Source: Armatimonadota bacterium (GTDB lineage Bacteria > Vulcanimicrobiota > JACPDS01). From it: 10,400 bases of DNA. The first letter of the stretch is position 1. Each line of letters opens with the position of its first letter. The stretch covers positions 1-10,400 of the forward strand of contig JACPDS010000105.1 in NCBI GenBank assembly GCA_016183885.1, read 5' to 3'. Below the pieces are notes generated by a model, which saw nothing but the letters and a program-made list of their open reading frames with translations, made no database searches and was not told the origin of the DNA. The position numbers were made by a program, and so were the translations under genes. Below are positions 1 through 6,166 of this stretch, piece after piece.

Positions 1-266
1 ATAAAATCTTTAGCTTCTTCTGTTCCAAGTTTCTCTTTAATGATATTATCCTTTTCTACTAATAATTGTTTTTCTTCGTCTTTAAGTTTTGGCATCTCTA
101 CAATTAAAGCCTTATCTTTAGACAACTGACTTGTTTTTTGGATAATTGTCTCATCTAATTGTTTTATAGCGGCAATCTTTTTTTGATAGACAGTCACATA
201 AAATCCTACGCCCATTATAATTATAATCAAAAAAGCAATTAAAAATTTCATCTTATCATTAATCAT
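1..266 (-). CDS. pilO: PilO-like type IV pilus inner-membrane protein (partial, 3' end outside window)
   Basis: About 88 N-terminal residues are visible; the frame runs off the left edge of the window. It begins MINDKMKFLIAF and has a short cytoplasmic start, one membrane helix at about residues 7-25, and then a Lys/Glu/Gln-rich stretch with coiled-coil character to the edge. That is the standard N-terminal plan of PilO, the bitopic partner of PilN. The ATG overlaps the pilN stop codon as ATGA (263-266), which indicates translational coupling, and a purine-rich AGGAGG lies upstream inside the pilN end. A second in-frame ATG five codons in (251) is possible. The family call rests on topology and on the pilM-pilN-pilO order, because the periplasmic ferredoxin-like domain that would confirm it is not in the window. 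PilO is known to heterodimerise with PilN and to contact PilP. Confidence 0.85.
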   Translation of the reverse strand, partial: MINDKMKFLIAFLIIIIMGVGFYVTVYQKKIAAIKQLDETIIQKTSQLSKDKALIVEMPKLKDEEKQLLVEKDNIIKEKLGTEEAKDF

Positions 267-862
267 CTCTTTTCAGCTCCTCCTTCTATAGCAATATCTG
301 GATTATAATTAAGATCCATCTGGAAACTATAGACAAGCAAACCTTCTTTTTCACTTTGACTAACACTGGAAAGGACAGGTTCTCTAAAAAAAGTGGAATT
401 TTGCAGTTCTCTAATAAATAAAGCTAAGGTAGCCAGGGGAGGTTTTTCGGGTAAAGTTAAAACTGTTCCGTTGAAGGCAATGCTGCTGGAAGCCGGTTCT
501 ATGCTTAAATTTGAAATCCAAATATTGGCAGGCATTCTTGCCCTGAATTCATCCAGGAGATTGCTGTATAAAGTAGGATTTTTAGATAACTTCTTGATTT
601 GTTCAATTTCAATCCTTAAATTTTTAATCTTATCTTTTATTTCATTAATACCTGGAATCTGGTTGGTTTCAATGTCTTTAATTTCATTTTCAATTTGCAC
701 AATCTCTTCTTGCCGGGCAGCAATTTTTCCATCATAAGTTTTTCCGAAAACCCAATAACCAAAAAAAGCTAAAGCAATTAGTCCTAAGACTACAAGCCAC
801 ATTAAATCAAAACTAATTTTTTTCTTTTCTACAGGAGTTAAATCAACTCCTTTAATAGTCAT
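263..862 (-). CDS. pilN: Type IV pilus assembly protein PilN
   Basis: This 199-residue protein is of typical PilN length. Residues 5-12 (GVDLTPVE) match the place and character of the conserved INLLP-type peptide by which PilN N-termini dock into PilM. A membrane helix covers about residues 20-38, followed by a charged coiled coil at about 42-95. A compact periplasmic domain starts near residue 99 and includes NLLDEFRARMPANIWISNLS, a recognisable PilN (Fimbrial assembly) signature. In the family, PilN sits in the inner membrane, binds PilM in the cytoplasm and pairs with PilO in the periplasm. Start choice is firm: AGGAGGTGA lies a few bases upstream (868-876). The gene follows pilM by 23 bases and overlaps the start of pilO, so the three form one translation block. 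Confidence 0.93.
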   Translation of the reverse strand: MTIKGVDLTPVEKKKISFDLMWLVVLGLIALAFFGYWVFGKTYDGKIAARQEEIVQIENEIKDIETNQIPGINEIKDKIKNLRIEIEQIKKLSKNPTLYSNLLDEFRARMPANIWISNLSIEPASSSIAFNGTVLTLPEKPPLATLALFIRELQNSTFFREPVLSSVSQSEKEGLLVYSFQMDLNYNPDIAIEGGAEKR

Positions 863-885
863 AATTCACCTCCTAATTTTTATTT

Positions 886-1989
886 TTAAACAAACTCCCT
901 TATAGCCAGTCCTGCTGCTACTACTAAAGCTGGAGATAGATCTTCTATTTCTTCAGCGGGAAAACCGCAATTAACAGTATTAACATTTTTAAAAGGCTTG
1001 GCAATCTGGCAGGAAATCCCTAATTCATTTTTTAAATATGCGTCTATATTTTTAAAACTAGAAGTTCCTCCCGATAAAACCACCAAATCTACCGATTCAC
1101 CTCGATAGCGGCTGCGATAATAGTCGAAAGAACGTTGAATTTCAGTAACTAATTCTGAAATTATCGGAGTGATTACATTAAAAATTCTCATCGCAGTGGG
1201 GTTTAAAGGGGTTGCATCGCCTTCTAATCTGATTATTCCTTTATCTTTTTTAATTTTTTCCGCCTCTCCAAAACTTAAATTTAATGATTGTCCAATAACT
1301 TTGGTAAAATTATTGCCAGCTAATCCAATCGTACGATTATGCCTTAAAACCCCGGCTTTATAAATATTAATTGAACTGGTATTTGCTCCTAAATCAATTA
1401 AAGCAATCGTTCTTGAAAAAGTCTCAGCATCTACGCTAAGCCTTAAAGTTCTGAGCAATGCAAAAGGTTCTAAATCAATGGCTTGAACGGAAAGCCCGGC
1501 TAATTTCATAGTTTCCTCGGCTTTCTTGACCATTTCATTGGGAGCGGCTACCAATAAAACCTCCATATTTTTTTCGTCGCCTTCAATGCTTTTACGCAAT
1601 ATTATTCCTTTAATTTGAGCATCGGCAACAGAATAAGGAAGATAACGTTCGGCTTCAAAACGAATGGCATTCTGCAATTCTTTATCAGACATCTGGGGCA
1701 TATTAATCGGCCTCATTACCACCGATTGACCAGAAACAGAGGCAACCACTTTATTAATATTGAATCTATTAGTTGAAATTAATTGTTTAATATTTTCACC
1801 CAAAGCTTTGGTATCAATTATAATTCCATCTTTAATTAAAGCGGCAGGGGTAGAATTTAAAACTACTTTTACTAATTGATATTTATCTGGAGCAGTTTTA
1901 TTTAATTGAATAATTTTTATTAAAGAAGTGCCAATATCAATTCCAGCTATATTAATCTTAGTAGAAAATAATTCTTTTAAAAAAGACAT
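886..1989 (-). CDS. pilM: Type IV pilus assembly protein PilM (actin-like ATPase)
   Basis: This 367-residue cytoplasmic protein of the FtsA/PilM actin-like fold has all expected nucleotide-site segments: the phosphate-1 loop IAGIDIGTSLIKI (14-26), phosphate-2 ALIDLGANTSSINIY (196-210), the adenosine segment VVLSGGTSSFKNID (303-316) and a C-terminal ALVVAAGLAIRE (354-365). VVMRPINMP and FEAERYLPY (111-119) are also characteristic of PilM. PilM binds the cytoplasmic tail of PilN and is thought to pass information between the assembly motor and the envelope complex. The start has an oddity. A strong AGGAGGTGA (2010-2002) is ideally spaced for an ATG at 2000 that opens a three-codon frame (MNL, stop). 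The stop of that frame overlaps the pilM ATG as TAATG, leaving the SD about 15 bases from pilM itself. No upstream in-frame alternative looks better. Confidence 0.95.
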   Translation of the reverse strand: MSFLKELFSTKINIAGIDIGTSLIKIIQLNKTAPDKYQLVKVVLNSTPAALIKDGIIIDTKALGENIKQLISTNRFNINKVVASVSGQSVVMRPINMPQMSDKELQNAIRFEAERYLPYSVADAQIKGIILRKSIEGDEKNMEVLLVAAPNEMVKKAEETMKLAGLSVQAIDLEPFALLRTLRLSVDAETFSRTIALIDLGANTSSINIYKAGVLRHNRTIGLAGNNFTKVIGQSLNLSFGEAEKIKKDKGIIRLEGDATPLNPTAMRIFNVITPIISELVTEIQRSFDYYRSRYRGESVDLVVLSGGTSSFKNIDAYLKNELGISCQIAKPFKNVNTVNCGFPAEEIEDLSPALVVAAGLAIREFV

Positions 1990-2010
1990 TATAAGTTCAT
2001 TTCACCTCCT
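1989..2010 (-). promoter_or_regulatory. pilM ribosome site with three-codon leader frame
   Basis: On the minus strand AGGAGGTGAA runs directly into ATG AAC TTA TAA, and the last bases of that stop overlap the pilM start as TAATG. The best-placed start for this SD is therefore the mini-frame, and pilM could be reached by termination and reinitiation. Ordinary initiation at pilM with a long (about 15-base) spacer is the alternative. Confidence 0.45.
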
Positions 2011-2086
2011 TCCTTAAAATATTTTATTTTTTTAGTTTAAGTTATTCCATAATATGATATTAAAATCCTTCTAAAATCTAAAAATA

Positions 2087-3361
2087 TTAATAAACTATAT
2101 TCCATCCTTTAATTGTAGGCAGTCCTCCTGTGGTAGGAGGACCGGAAATACTTCCCAAGGCTTGGTCATAAACCGCTTTCCCGTTTCCCGTGATATTAAT
2201 GCTCTTAGCAACAATTGAACCGTAAATATTCCCATTTCCCGAAATTTGGCCGCTGGCATTTCTGGCATAAATGCCATAATAAGCGTTTCCTTCGCCGGAT
2301 ACTTGAACGCTGGTGCAAGTATCCAGCCCATAAAATATAAAATTAGTTGATTTATAAGAAGTATTATTTACGCTTCCTCCTGTAATAGAAATATTCCCGG
2401 AAAGATAAACATATACCGGTCCAGATGAGGAATCAATATTAATATGAGCCTGGCCTGAAGTAGAAAAATTATTAAAAGAATAATTTCCCGAACGCAAAGT
2501 TAAAACCGAACCGCTTCCTCCGCTTAATGAAAAGTTATCATATTTTCCTGGCGCTAAAACGCCATGATCATTATTGCCAGAATAACTTACACTCCCGCCG
2601 CTTAATCCGCTTACCGGGTCAACTACCTGAGGCATACTTAAAGGGCTGGAAGCAACTTGAGCCGTCCCTCCTCCGCCAATATGGCCTAAGGCATTAGCAG
2701 GATTGATAGAAGTAACTGTGGAAGCGCCCGGTCCCACAACAACATCTCCATATACCATACTATTCCCTGAAAAACTAATTACTGCCGCGCCTGTGCCATT
2801 AGTCCCAACATCTCCATTATTATCTTGAATAGTATAAGGGCCTGAGCCGCTGGAAGAATCAATACTGCCAGTTGTTGCATTGCCAGTTAAAGTAACGGAT
2901 TGATCTCCAAAAGCGGCATATTGAAAAGGAGAATTAGAGCTTCCGGAAGAAACTTGAAACATCGCCGCGGAATACTTTGTAATATTATTTACAGCGCCGG
3001 ATGCTATAATATAGGCATAACCTGCAGGAACTTCAATATTATCGGATGACCGAGTAATTGTAGAGGTGCCTCCAAGATTATTTGTAGAATCATATTGCCC
3101 AGCCCCAAAGGAAATACTATAAACAGCGTTATTGGTTAAAGTTCCGCTTGCTCCCGCCCAGCTGGGATTGAGATATAATTCATAAATAGCTTGAGATACG
3201 CCGGCTTTAGAGGCGTATAAAGCAGAAATTGAATCACGGTAATTACTTACTAAATTTAAATTGTGAATCCCCAATGTTCCAATACTTAAACCAATTACGG
3301 AAAGAATTAAAAGTAAGATTAAAGTTATTGCTAAAGCCATTCCTTTTTGATTAATCTTCAT
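2087..3361 (-). CDS. Large PilX-type minor pilin with Ser/Gly/Asn-rich solenoid-like body
   Basis: This 424-residue secreted protein starts MKINQKG followed by MALAITLILLLILSVIGL. It has a short basic leader ending in Gly7 and a long hydrophobic helix, the PilX_N pattern; the +5 position is Ile rather than the Glu usual in pilins. The helix continues into LYASKAGVSQAIYEL, also typical of PilX-like proteins. The body is rich in Ser, Gly and Asn. It repeats short S/T-G-N turns (about 159, 199, 261, 321, 374, 391) and near the C-terminus holds two similar rungs, NAYYGIYARNASGQISGNG and NIYGSIVAKSINITGNG (359-394). This matches C-terminal domains (DUF7305-like, from memory) often fused to PilX_N and suggests a beta-solenoid. 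One cysteine (349) is present. The ATG at 3361 is the only usable in-frame start, since an in-frame stop lies at 3403-3401, and its SD is displaced by a hairpin. A tip adhesin or fibre-priming role is inferred. Confidence 0.8.
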   Translation of the reverse strand: MKINQKGMALAITLILLLILSVIGLSIGTLGIHNLNLVSNYRDSISALYASKAGVSQAIYELYLNPSWAGASGTLTNNAVYSISFGAGQYDSTNNLGGTSTITRSSDNIEVPAGYAYIIASGAVNNITKYSAAMFQVSSGSSNSPFQYAAFGDQSVTLTGNATTGSIDSSSGSGPYTIQDNNGDVGTNGTGAAVISFSGNSMVYGDVVVGPGASTVTSINPANALGHIGGGGTAQVASSPLSMPQVVDPVSGLSGGSVSYSGNNDHGVLAPGKYDNFSLSGGSGSVLTLRSGNYSFNNFSTSGQAHINIDSSSGPVYVYLSGNISITGGSVNNTSYKSTNFIFYGLDTCTSVQVSGEGNAYYGIYARNASGQISGNGNIYGSIVAKSINITGNGKAVYDQALGSISGPPTTGGLPTIKGWNIVY

Positions 3362-3414
3362 AATAGATGCCCGCCCCGAAGTTATCTTAGGGCATGGGCA
3401 TTATATTCACCTCC
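3362..3414 (-). promoter_or_regulatory. Displaced ribosome site: hairpin between SD and start codon
   Basis: A consensus GGAGGTGA (3414-3407) lies 45 bases before the PilX-like ATG (3361), outside normal reach. Between them, ATGCCC (3401-3396) pairs with GGGCAT (3372-3367). Inside that, CCCTAAG (3392-3386) pairs with CTTCGGG (3381-3375) with one mismatch around an ATAA loop. The SD is ideally placed (8 bases from GGAGG) for an ATG at 3401 that opens a four-codon frame, MPMP then stop, and this ATG is itself in the stem. If the stem forms, about 13 bases separate GGAGG from the true start. Confidence 0.6.
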
Positions 3415-3482
3415 GCTTCTGGGGAGCTGTCCAAAAAGTCAAATTTAAAATATTTATATGCTATATATATATAGCGATATAG

Positions 3483-3505
3483 CGCAAGCTAAAGCTTGCG
3501 GCTAC
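3483..3505 (-). repeat. GTAG-led REP-like hairpin 1
   Basis: On the minus strand GTAG (3505-3502) and one C are followed by a perfect 8-bp stem, CGCAAGCT and AGCTTGCG, separated by TT (3500-3483). A GTAG or GGAG tetranucleotide at the foot of a hairpin is the hallmark of REP sequences handled by RAYT transposases. It shares the lead GGTAGCCGC with the hairpin at 3523-3550. Confidence 0.6.
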
Positions 3506-3522
3506 CATATATAGTATATAAA

Positions 3523-3550
3523 CGCCCCGAAGTTACATCGGAGCGGCTAC
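3523..3550 (-). repeat. GTAG-led REP-like hairpin 2
   Basis: On the minus strand GTAG (3550-3547) and CC are followed by GCTCCGA, a seven-base loop TGTAACT, and TCGGGGC, a 7-bp stem with one G-T pair. The right arm on the plus strand, CGCCCCGAAGTTA (3523-3535), recurs exactly at 3372-3384 inside the hairpin before the PilX-like gene. This suggests the two palindromes are related. Confidence 0.6.
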
Positions 3551-3584
3551 CCTTTTTGGACAGCCCCGATAATATAATTTTTGC

Positions 3585-4241
3585 TTAATTTTTTATTTCT
3601 ATTAAAGTAGAAGTAGAAATATCATTAATTTTTCCATAACTTTCGCTGTTAACTTTTAACTCCAGATAAATAGGGTTGCTTCCGGGAACGCCTTCCAAAT
3701 GATCCCCCCAATAAATATCAAAACCTGAGCTAGCATCTAAATTATGGGCCGTTACTTCATAAGCTAAACCTGCGCCTCCTCCCGAAGAAAACCATGCGGG
3801 AGTGTAAGTAGAACTTGAAGCAGGGGTAGTCGTAGGCGTTATAGTTTGTTCTTTCCTGAAAAGAGCTTTTTTAGTGCTATCGGCCGGATCAGTCTCTATA
3901 TAAAAACATACATATTTATACCAGATTAAACTTCCTGAACTATACTGAATTTGATTTCCTGATGCAGGATTGCGGATAGACATAAAAACTATCCCTTTAG
4001 GAGAAGTAGTCCGATAAATTTTTAGCGATGCTAAACTGGATTCATTTAATTCTTTGGATAATTTGTAAACCGCTAAAATAGCTCCCTGTTGAACTTCAAT
4101 TCCAGATTTAGTGGTATAATAATAACGTAAAGCCATTATAAAAATCATATAAATGCTGGAAAAAACTATGCTAAATAAAGCTATATAAACTAATACTTCA
4201 ATTAAACTGCTTCCTTTATTTTTTAATTTTAAATTTTGCAT
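3585..4241 (-). CDS. PilW/GspJ-like minor pilin
   Basis: This 218-residue class III prepilin has a ten-residue basic leader ending KNKG, a predicted cut before Ser11, and Glu15 at the +5 position of SSLIEVLVYIALFSIVFSSI. The VLVYIALFS helix, with Tyr in the membrane segment, and the following long helix to about residue 75 are typical of PilW/GspJ-class minor pilins. The C-terminal part has mixed beta character with Ser/Thr/Pro-rich loops (TPTTTPASSSTYTPAW, about 134-149) and no obvious enzymatic motif. No good Shine-Dalgarno precedes the ATG; the upstream bases are A/T with only AAAG. It follows the PilV-like gene by 23 bases and probably depends on the same message. In pili and type II secretion, this class helps form the priming complex at the fibre tip. 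The subfamily call is by position and motif, not alignment. Confidence 0.8.
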   Translation of the reverse strand: MQNLKLKNKGSSLIEVLVYIALFSIVFSSIYMIFIMALRYYYTTKSGIEVQQGAILAVYKLSKELNESSLASLKIYRTTSPKGIVFMSIRNPASGNQIQYSSGSLIWYKYVCFYIETDPADSTKKALFRKEQTITPTTTPASSSTYTPAWFSSGGGAGLAYEVTAHNLDASSGFDIYWGDHLEGVPGSNPIYLELKVNSESYGKINDISTSTLIEIKN

Positions 4242-4264
4242 CTTTAATTTTAAATTATTAATTA

Positions 4265-4798
4265 TTACTGTGTGCGGACTTTTTTTGTTTCCAGCTTAAT
4301 ATAATTTTGAGGTTTATTTTCTTCGTATATTGTTATTGTTATAGTTTTGATAGAGGCATTTTGAACAGCGCTTTGAGTATCGGGAGCGGCTGTAATACTA
4401 TAAATAAAATTAGTGCTTGTATTTACTCCATTAACCATGCTGTTTAAAACTGCGCTTCCCGGTGACGGTGAACTTATTCCATAAGCATCAAAACTTAAAC
4501 TTGATAGATTGTCCATTAACCCTTGAGAAAATTCAGTAGAAAAAACTATATTTTTTCCTTGTTTTACAGCAGAAAAACTTGTGGGAAACATTCCTAAAAT
4601 CATTAAAAAACCGGTCGCTAAAATACTAAGAGCAATAACTAGTTCTAATATGCTAAGACCATGTTTATATTTTCTGTTATTTATTCCCGTACTTAAAAGA
4701 TGAGAAAAATACATAAATCGAACAATCTTGCAAAAACTGCTCTTAAGCAGCTTAATATTTCTGCAAAATTGCGAGAGATTTATATTTTTAATCTTCAT
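4265..4798 (-). CDS. PilV/GspI-like minor pilin with uncertain start
   Basis: The 177-residue frame contains a clear class III prepilin site: KHG (45-47), then LSILELVIALSILATGFLMI, with Glu52 at +5 and the LxxLGMF pattern often seen in PilV/GspI minor pilins. The mature part would be about 130 residues. Starting at 4798 makes the leader 47 residues, much longer than usual. Met29 (ATG at 4714-4712) would give a more normal 19-residue leader, but neither start has a recognisable Shine-Dalgarno. Residues 1-28 (many Lys, Cys12 and Cys23) may be untranslated upstream sequence that happens to be open. A possible promoter lies just before 4798. The gene is followed closely by the PilW-like gene. 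A role in pilus priming is inferred from the family. Confidence 0.75.
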   Translation of the reverse strand: MKIKNINLSQFCRNIKLLKSSFCKIVRFMYFSHLLSTGINNRKYKHGLSILELVIALSILATGFLMILGMFPTSFSAVKQGKNIVFSTEFSQGLMDNLSSLSFDAYGISSPSPGSAVLNSMVNGVNTSTNFIYSITAAPDTQSAVQNASIKTITITIYEENKPQNYIKLETKKVRTQ

Positions 4799-4809
4799 AT
4801 TTATTTTTT

Positions 4810-4838
4810 TTAATATAAATTTATAGTAATAGGGTCAA
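4810..4838 (-). promoter_or_regulatory. Possible promoter before the minor-pilin genes
   Basis: On the minus strand TTGACC (4838-4833) is followed after 17 bases by TATTAA (4815-4810). These match the sigma-70 boxes at 5 and 4 of 6 positions. It lies in the 109-base gap after pilD, the largest in the block from 8098 to 3585. A start near 4803 would make the 4798 ATG nearly leaderless. In DNA this AT-rich, such matches arise easily. Confidence 0.3.
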
Positions 4839-4907
4839 TTGATTAATTATTATTTCTAAAATTCTTGACCTCTTCAATCCAGGCTTTCTATATTTTTATT
4901 TTATTTT

Positions 4908-5675
4908 TTAAATTTTAAAGAAAAGAGTAGGCCAATATAAATAAAACCAAATAAGCTTTGAGCTGAAAAGTAAGGCTAAAAAAGCACCCAGAGCCATAAA
5001 AGTTCCAAAAGGAATAGGATCTTTGCCCTTCTTTATCTTTAAAATCAATAAAGGCAAAGAAACTAAAATTAATAAAAAAAATGAAAAAATAAAAGCTACT
5101 AATGATTTTTGCCATCCCAGAAAAATTCCAATTAAAATAGCAAATTTTACATCTCCTAATCCCATAGCTTCTTCTTTAGCTAAAAAAGTTCCTATTACTC
5201 TGATTAAATAAAAAAATATTCCTCCGAATATTCCTCCTAAAGAAAACTCTTCCGGCATAAAAAAACTTCCTAAAAAACCTAAAATAATCCCGGGATAGCT
5301 GATTAAATCTAAAATTAGTTGATGCTCTAAATCAATATAAAAAATAATTATTAATAACGCAATAAAAAATATATAATAAAAATAAGCAAAACTAAAATGG
5401 AAAATAATAAAAAAATACGCGCATAAAATACCTGTAATTAATTCAACCAAAAAATATCGGGGAGAAATTTTTACGCTGCAAAAAAAACATCTTCCTCTTA
5501 AGATTAAATAACTTAAAAGCGGAATGTTTTGCCATATTTTAAGAGGCGTTTTACAGGAAGGACAATAAGAATTTGGAAAAACAATCGATTGATTTTGCGG
5601 CAAACGATAAATACAGACATTTAAAAAACTGCCTAAAAAAGCGCCATAAATAAAAATTATAATTAAAATTTCCAA
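4908..5675 (-). CDS. pilD: Prepilin peptidase / N-methyltransferase PilD
   Basis: This 255-residue polytopic membrane aspartyl protease cleaves class III leaders after Gly and N-methylates the new first residue. It carries GSFLNVCIYRLP (15-26), then two zinc-type cysteine pairs, CPSC (38-41) and CFFC (63-66), which mark the bifunctional bacterial form. The two catalytic aspartates are in FYIDLEHQLILD (Asp115) and GLGDVKFA (Asp175), followed by IPFGTFMALGAF (221-232). About seven further hydrophobic segments fit the family. The start is a TTG (5675-5673), chosen because GGAG (5684-5681) lies five bases upstream and the GSFLNV motif needs this N-terminus. It starts 12 bases after the second pilin gene, so the two are co-translated. 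It is the likely processing enzyme for all five prepilins here. Confidence 0.96.
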   Translation of the reverse strand: MEILIIIFIYGAFLGSFLNVCIYRLPQNQSIVFPNSYCPSCKTPLKIWQNIPLLSYLILRGRCFFCSVKISPRYFLVELITGILCAYFFIIFHFSFAYFYYIFFIALLIIIFYIDLEHQLILDLISYPGIILGFLGSFFMPEEFSLGGIFGGIFFYLIRVIGTFLAKEEAMGLGDVKFAILIGIFLGWQKSLVAFIFSFFLLILVSLPLLILKIKKGKDPIPFGTFMALGAFLALLFSSKLIWFYLYWPTLFFKI

Positions 5676-5687
5676 TTTTTCTCCAAA

Positions 5688-6101
5688 CTATGGATTGTCT
5701 CTAAGTCCTCCCTCGCTGCCATACTGAGGATAACCTTGAGAGCCTCCTAAAACCAGATAATGAATCCCGGGACAACTAATAGTATAAATATCTTTAAGAG
5801 CATTTACTGTATATAGGCTTACATAATTTACTCCATTACTCGGACAAGCGGGCATAGCTTTCATATATCCGCTGGTAACTATGCTGTTTAAGTTATCGGG
5901 ATAAATATGCTGAGAATCATTAAGACGGTACAGCTCTAAAGAAATGCCCAGATTTCTTTCATTGGCAATACAGGCAGCTTGATGAGCTTTATAACGAACT
6001 CTGACTAATTGCGGCAAAGTTATGGCGGCAAGTATGCCTATAATAGTCATCACAATTAATAATTCTATTAAAGTAAAACCTCTTAAATTACTCCTCTTCA
6101 T
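5688..6101 (-). CDS. Type IV pilin-like protein (second pilin paralogue)
   Basis: This 137-residue class III prepilin has leader MKRSNLRG, a cut before Phe9, Glu13 at +5, and the helix FTLIELLIVMTIIGILAAIT. The mature protein has about 129 residues. It is a paralogue of the pilin at 8407-8820. Cysteines fall at mature positions 36, 78 and 102 (36, 76 and 101 in the other), and both share CPSxG, a YT(I/V)xC segment and a PQYxxxGGL tail. The last two cysteines bracket a loop of about 24 residues that could be a disulphide-closed D-region, with the helix cysteine left over or pairing elsewhere. AAGGAG lies about 10 bases before the ATG. It sits between the Wzy_C-TPR gene and pilD with no visible terminator, unlike its paralogue. 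That argues for a minor or conditional pilin, but an alternative major subunit cannot be excluded. Confidence 0.9.
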   Translation of the reverse strand: MKRSNLRGFTLIELLIVMTIIGILAAITLPQLVRVRYKAHQAACIANERNLGISLELYRLNDSQHIYPDNLNSIVTSGYMKAMPACPSNGVNYVSLYTVNALKDIYTISCPGIHYLVLGGSQGYPQYGSEGGLRDNP

Positions 6102-6166
6102 TATTATTCCGCTCCTTCCTTAATTTTATGATTATTTTTTATTCTCTAACTTTTTTAAAAAACCTC

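Larger units (their letters stand above)
3423..3567. mobile_element. 145-bp terminal-inverted-repeat element (MITE-like), no ORF
   Basis: The ends carry a perfect 13-bp inverted repeat, GCTGTCCAAAAAG at 3426-3438 and its complement at 3552-3564, extended outward by a further GG pair after one mismatch. The sequence GGGCTGTCCAAAAAG resembles ends of DDE-type insertion sequences. The interior codes for nothing and is almost wholly palindromic: a perfect 16-bp AT palindrome GCTATATATATATAGC (3460-3475), then two GTAG-led hairpins (3483-3505 and 3523-3550). I saw no clear target-site duplication. The element lies in the pilus gene string between the PilW-like and PilX-like genes, so it is probably transcribed. 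A non-autonomous element moved by a transposase elsewhere is the simplest reading; a composite of separate repeats is the alternative. Confidence 0.5.

Noticed and set aside
393..737. Open plus-strand frame of 114 codons inside pilN
   Set aside because: It is antisense to a well-supported pilN, has no ribosome site and shows no domain; it is a shadow.
2095..2331. Second minus-strand frame of 78 codons within the PilX-like gene
   Set aside because: It overlaps the C-terminal solenoid rungs in another frame and looks like a compositional by-product with no motif.
3483..3550. GTAG hairpins as intrinsic terminators between the PilW-like and PilX-like genes
   Set aside because: The stems are strong but neither is followed by a run of T on the minus strand, so they are not convincing terminators.
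4833..4870. Inverted GGTCAA and TTGACC in the pilD-pilV gap as an operator or hairpin
   Set aside because: Only 6 bp with a loop of about 26 bases in AT-rich DNA; likely chance.
6145..6165. Terminator after the Wzy_C-TPR gene based on TTTTTTAAAAAA
   Set aside because: Pure A/T palindrome with no G+C stem; too weak to call.
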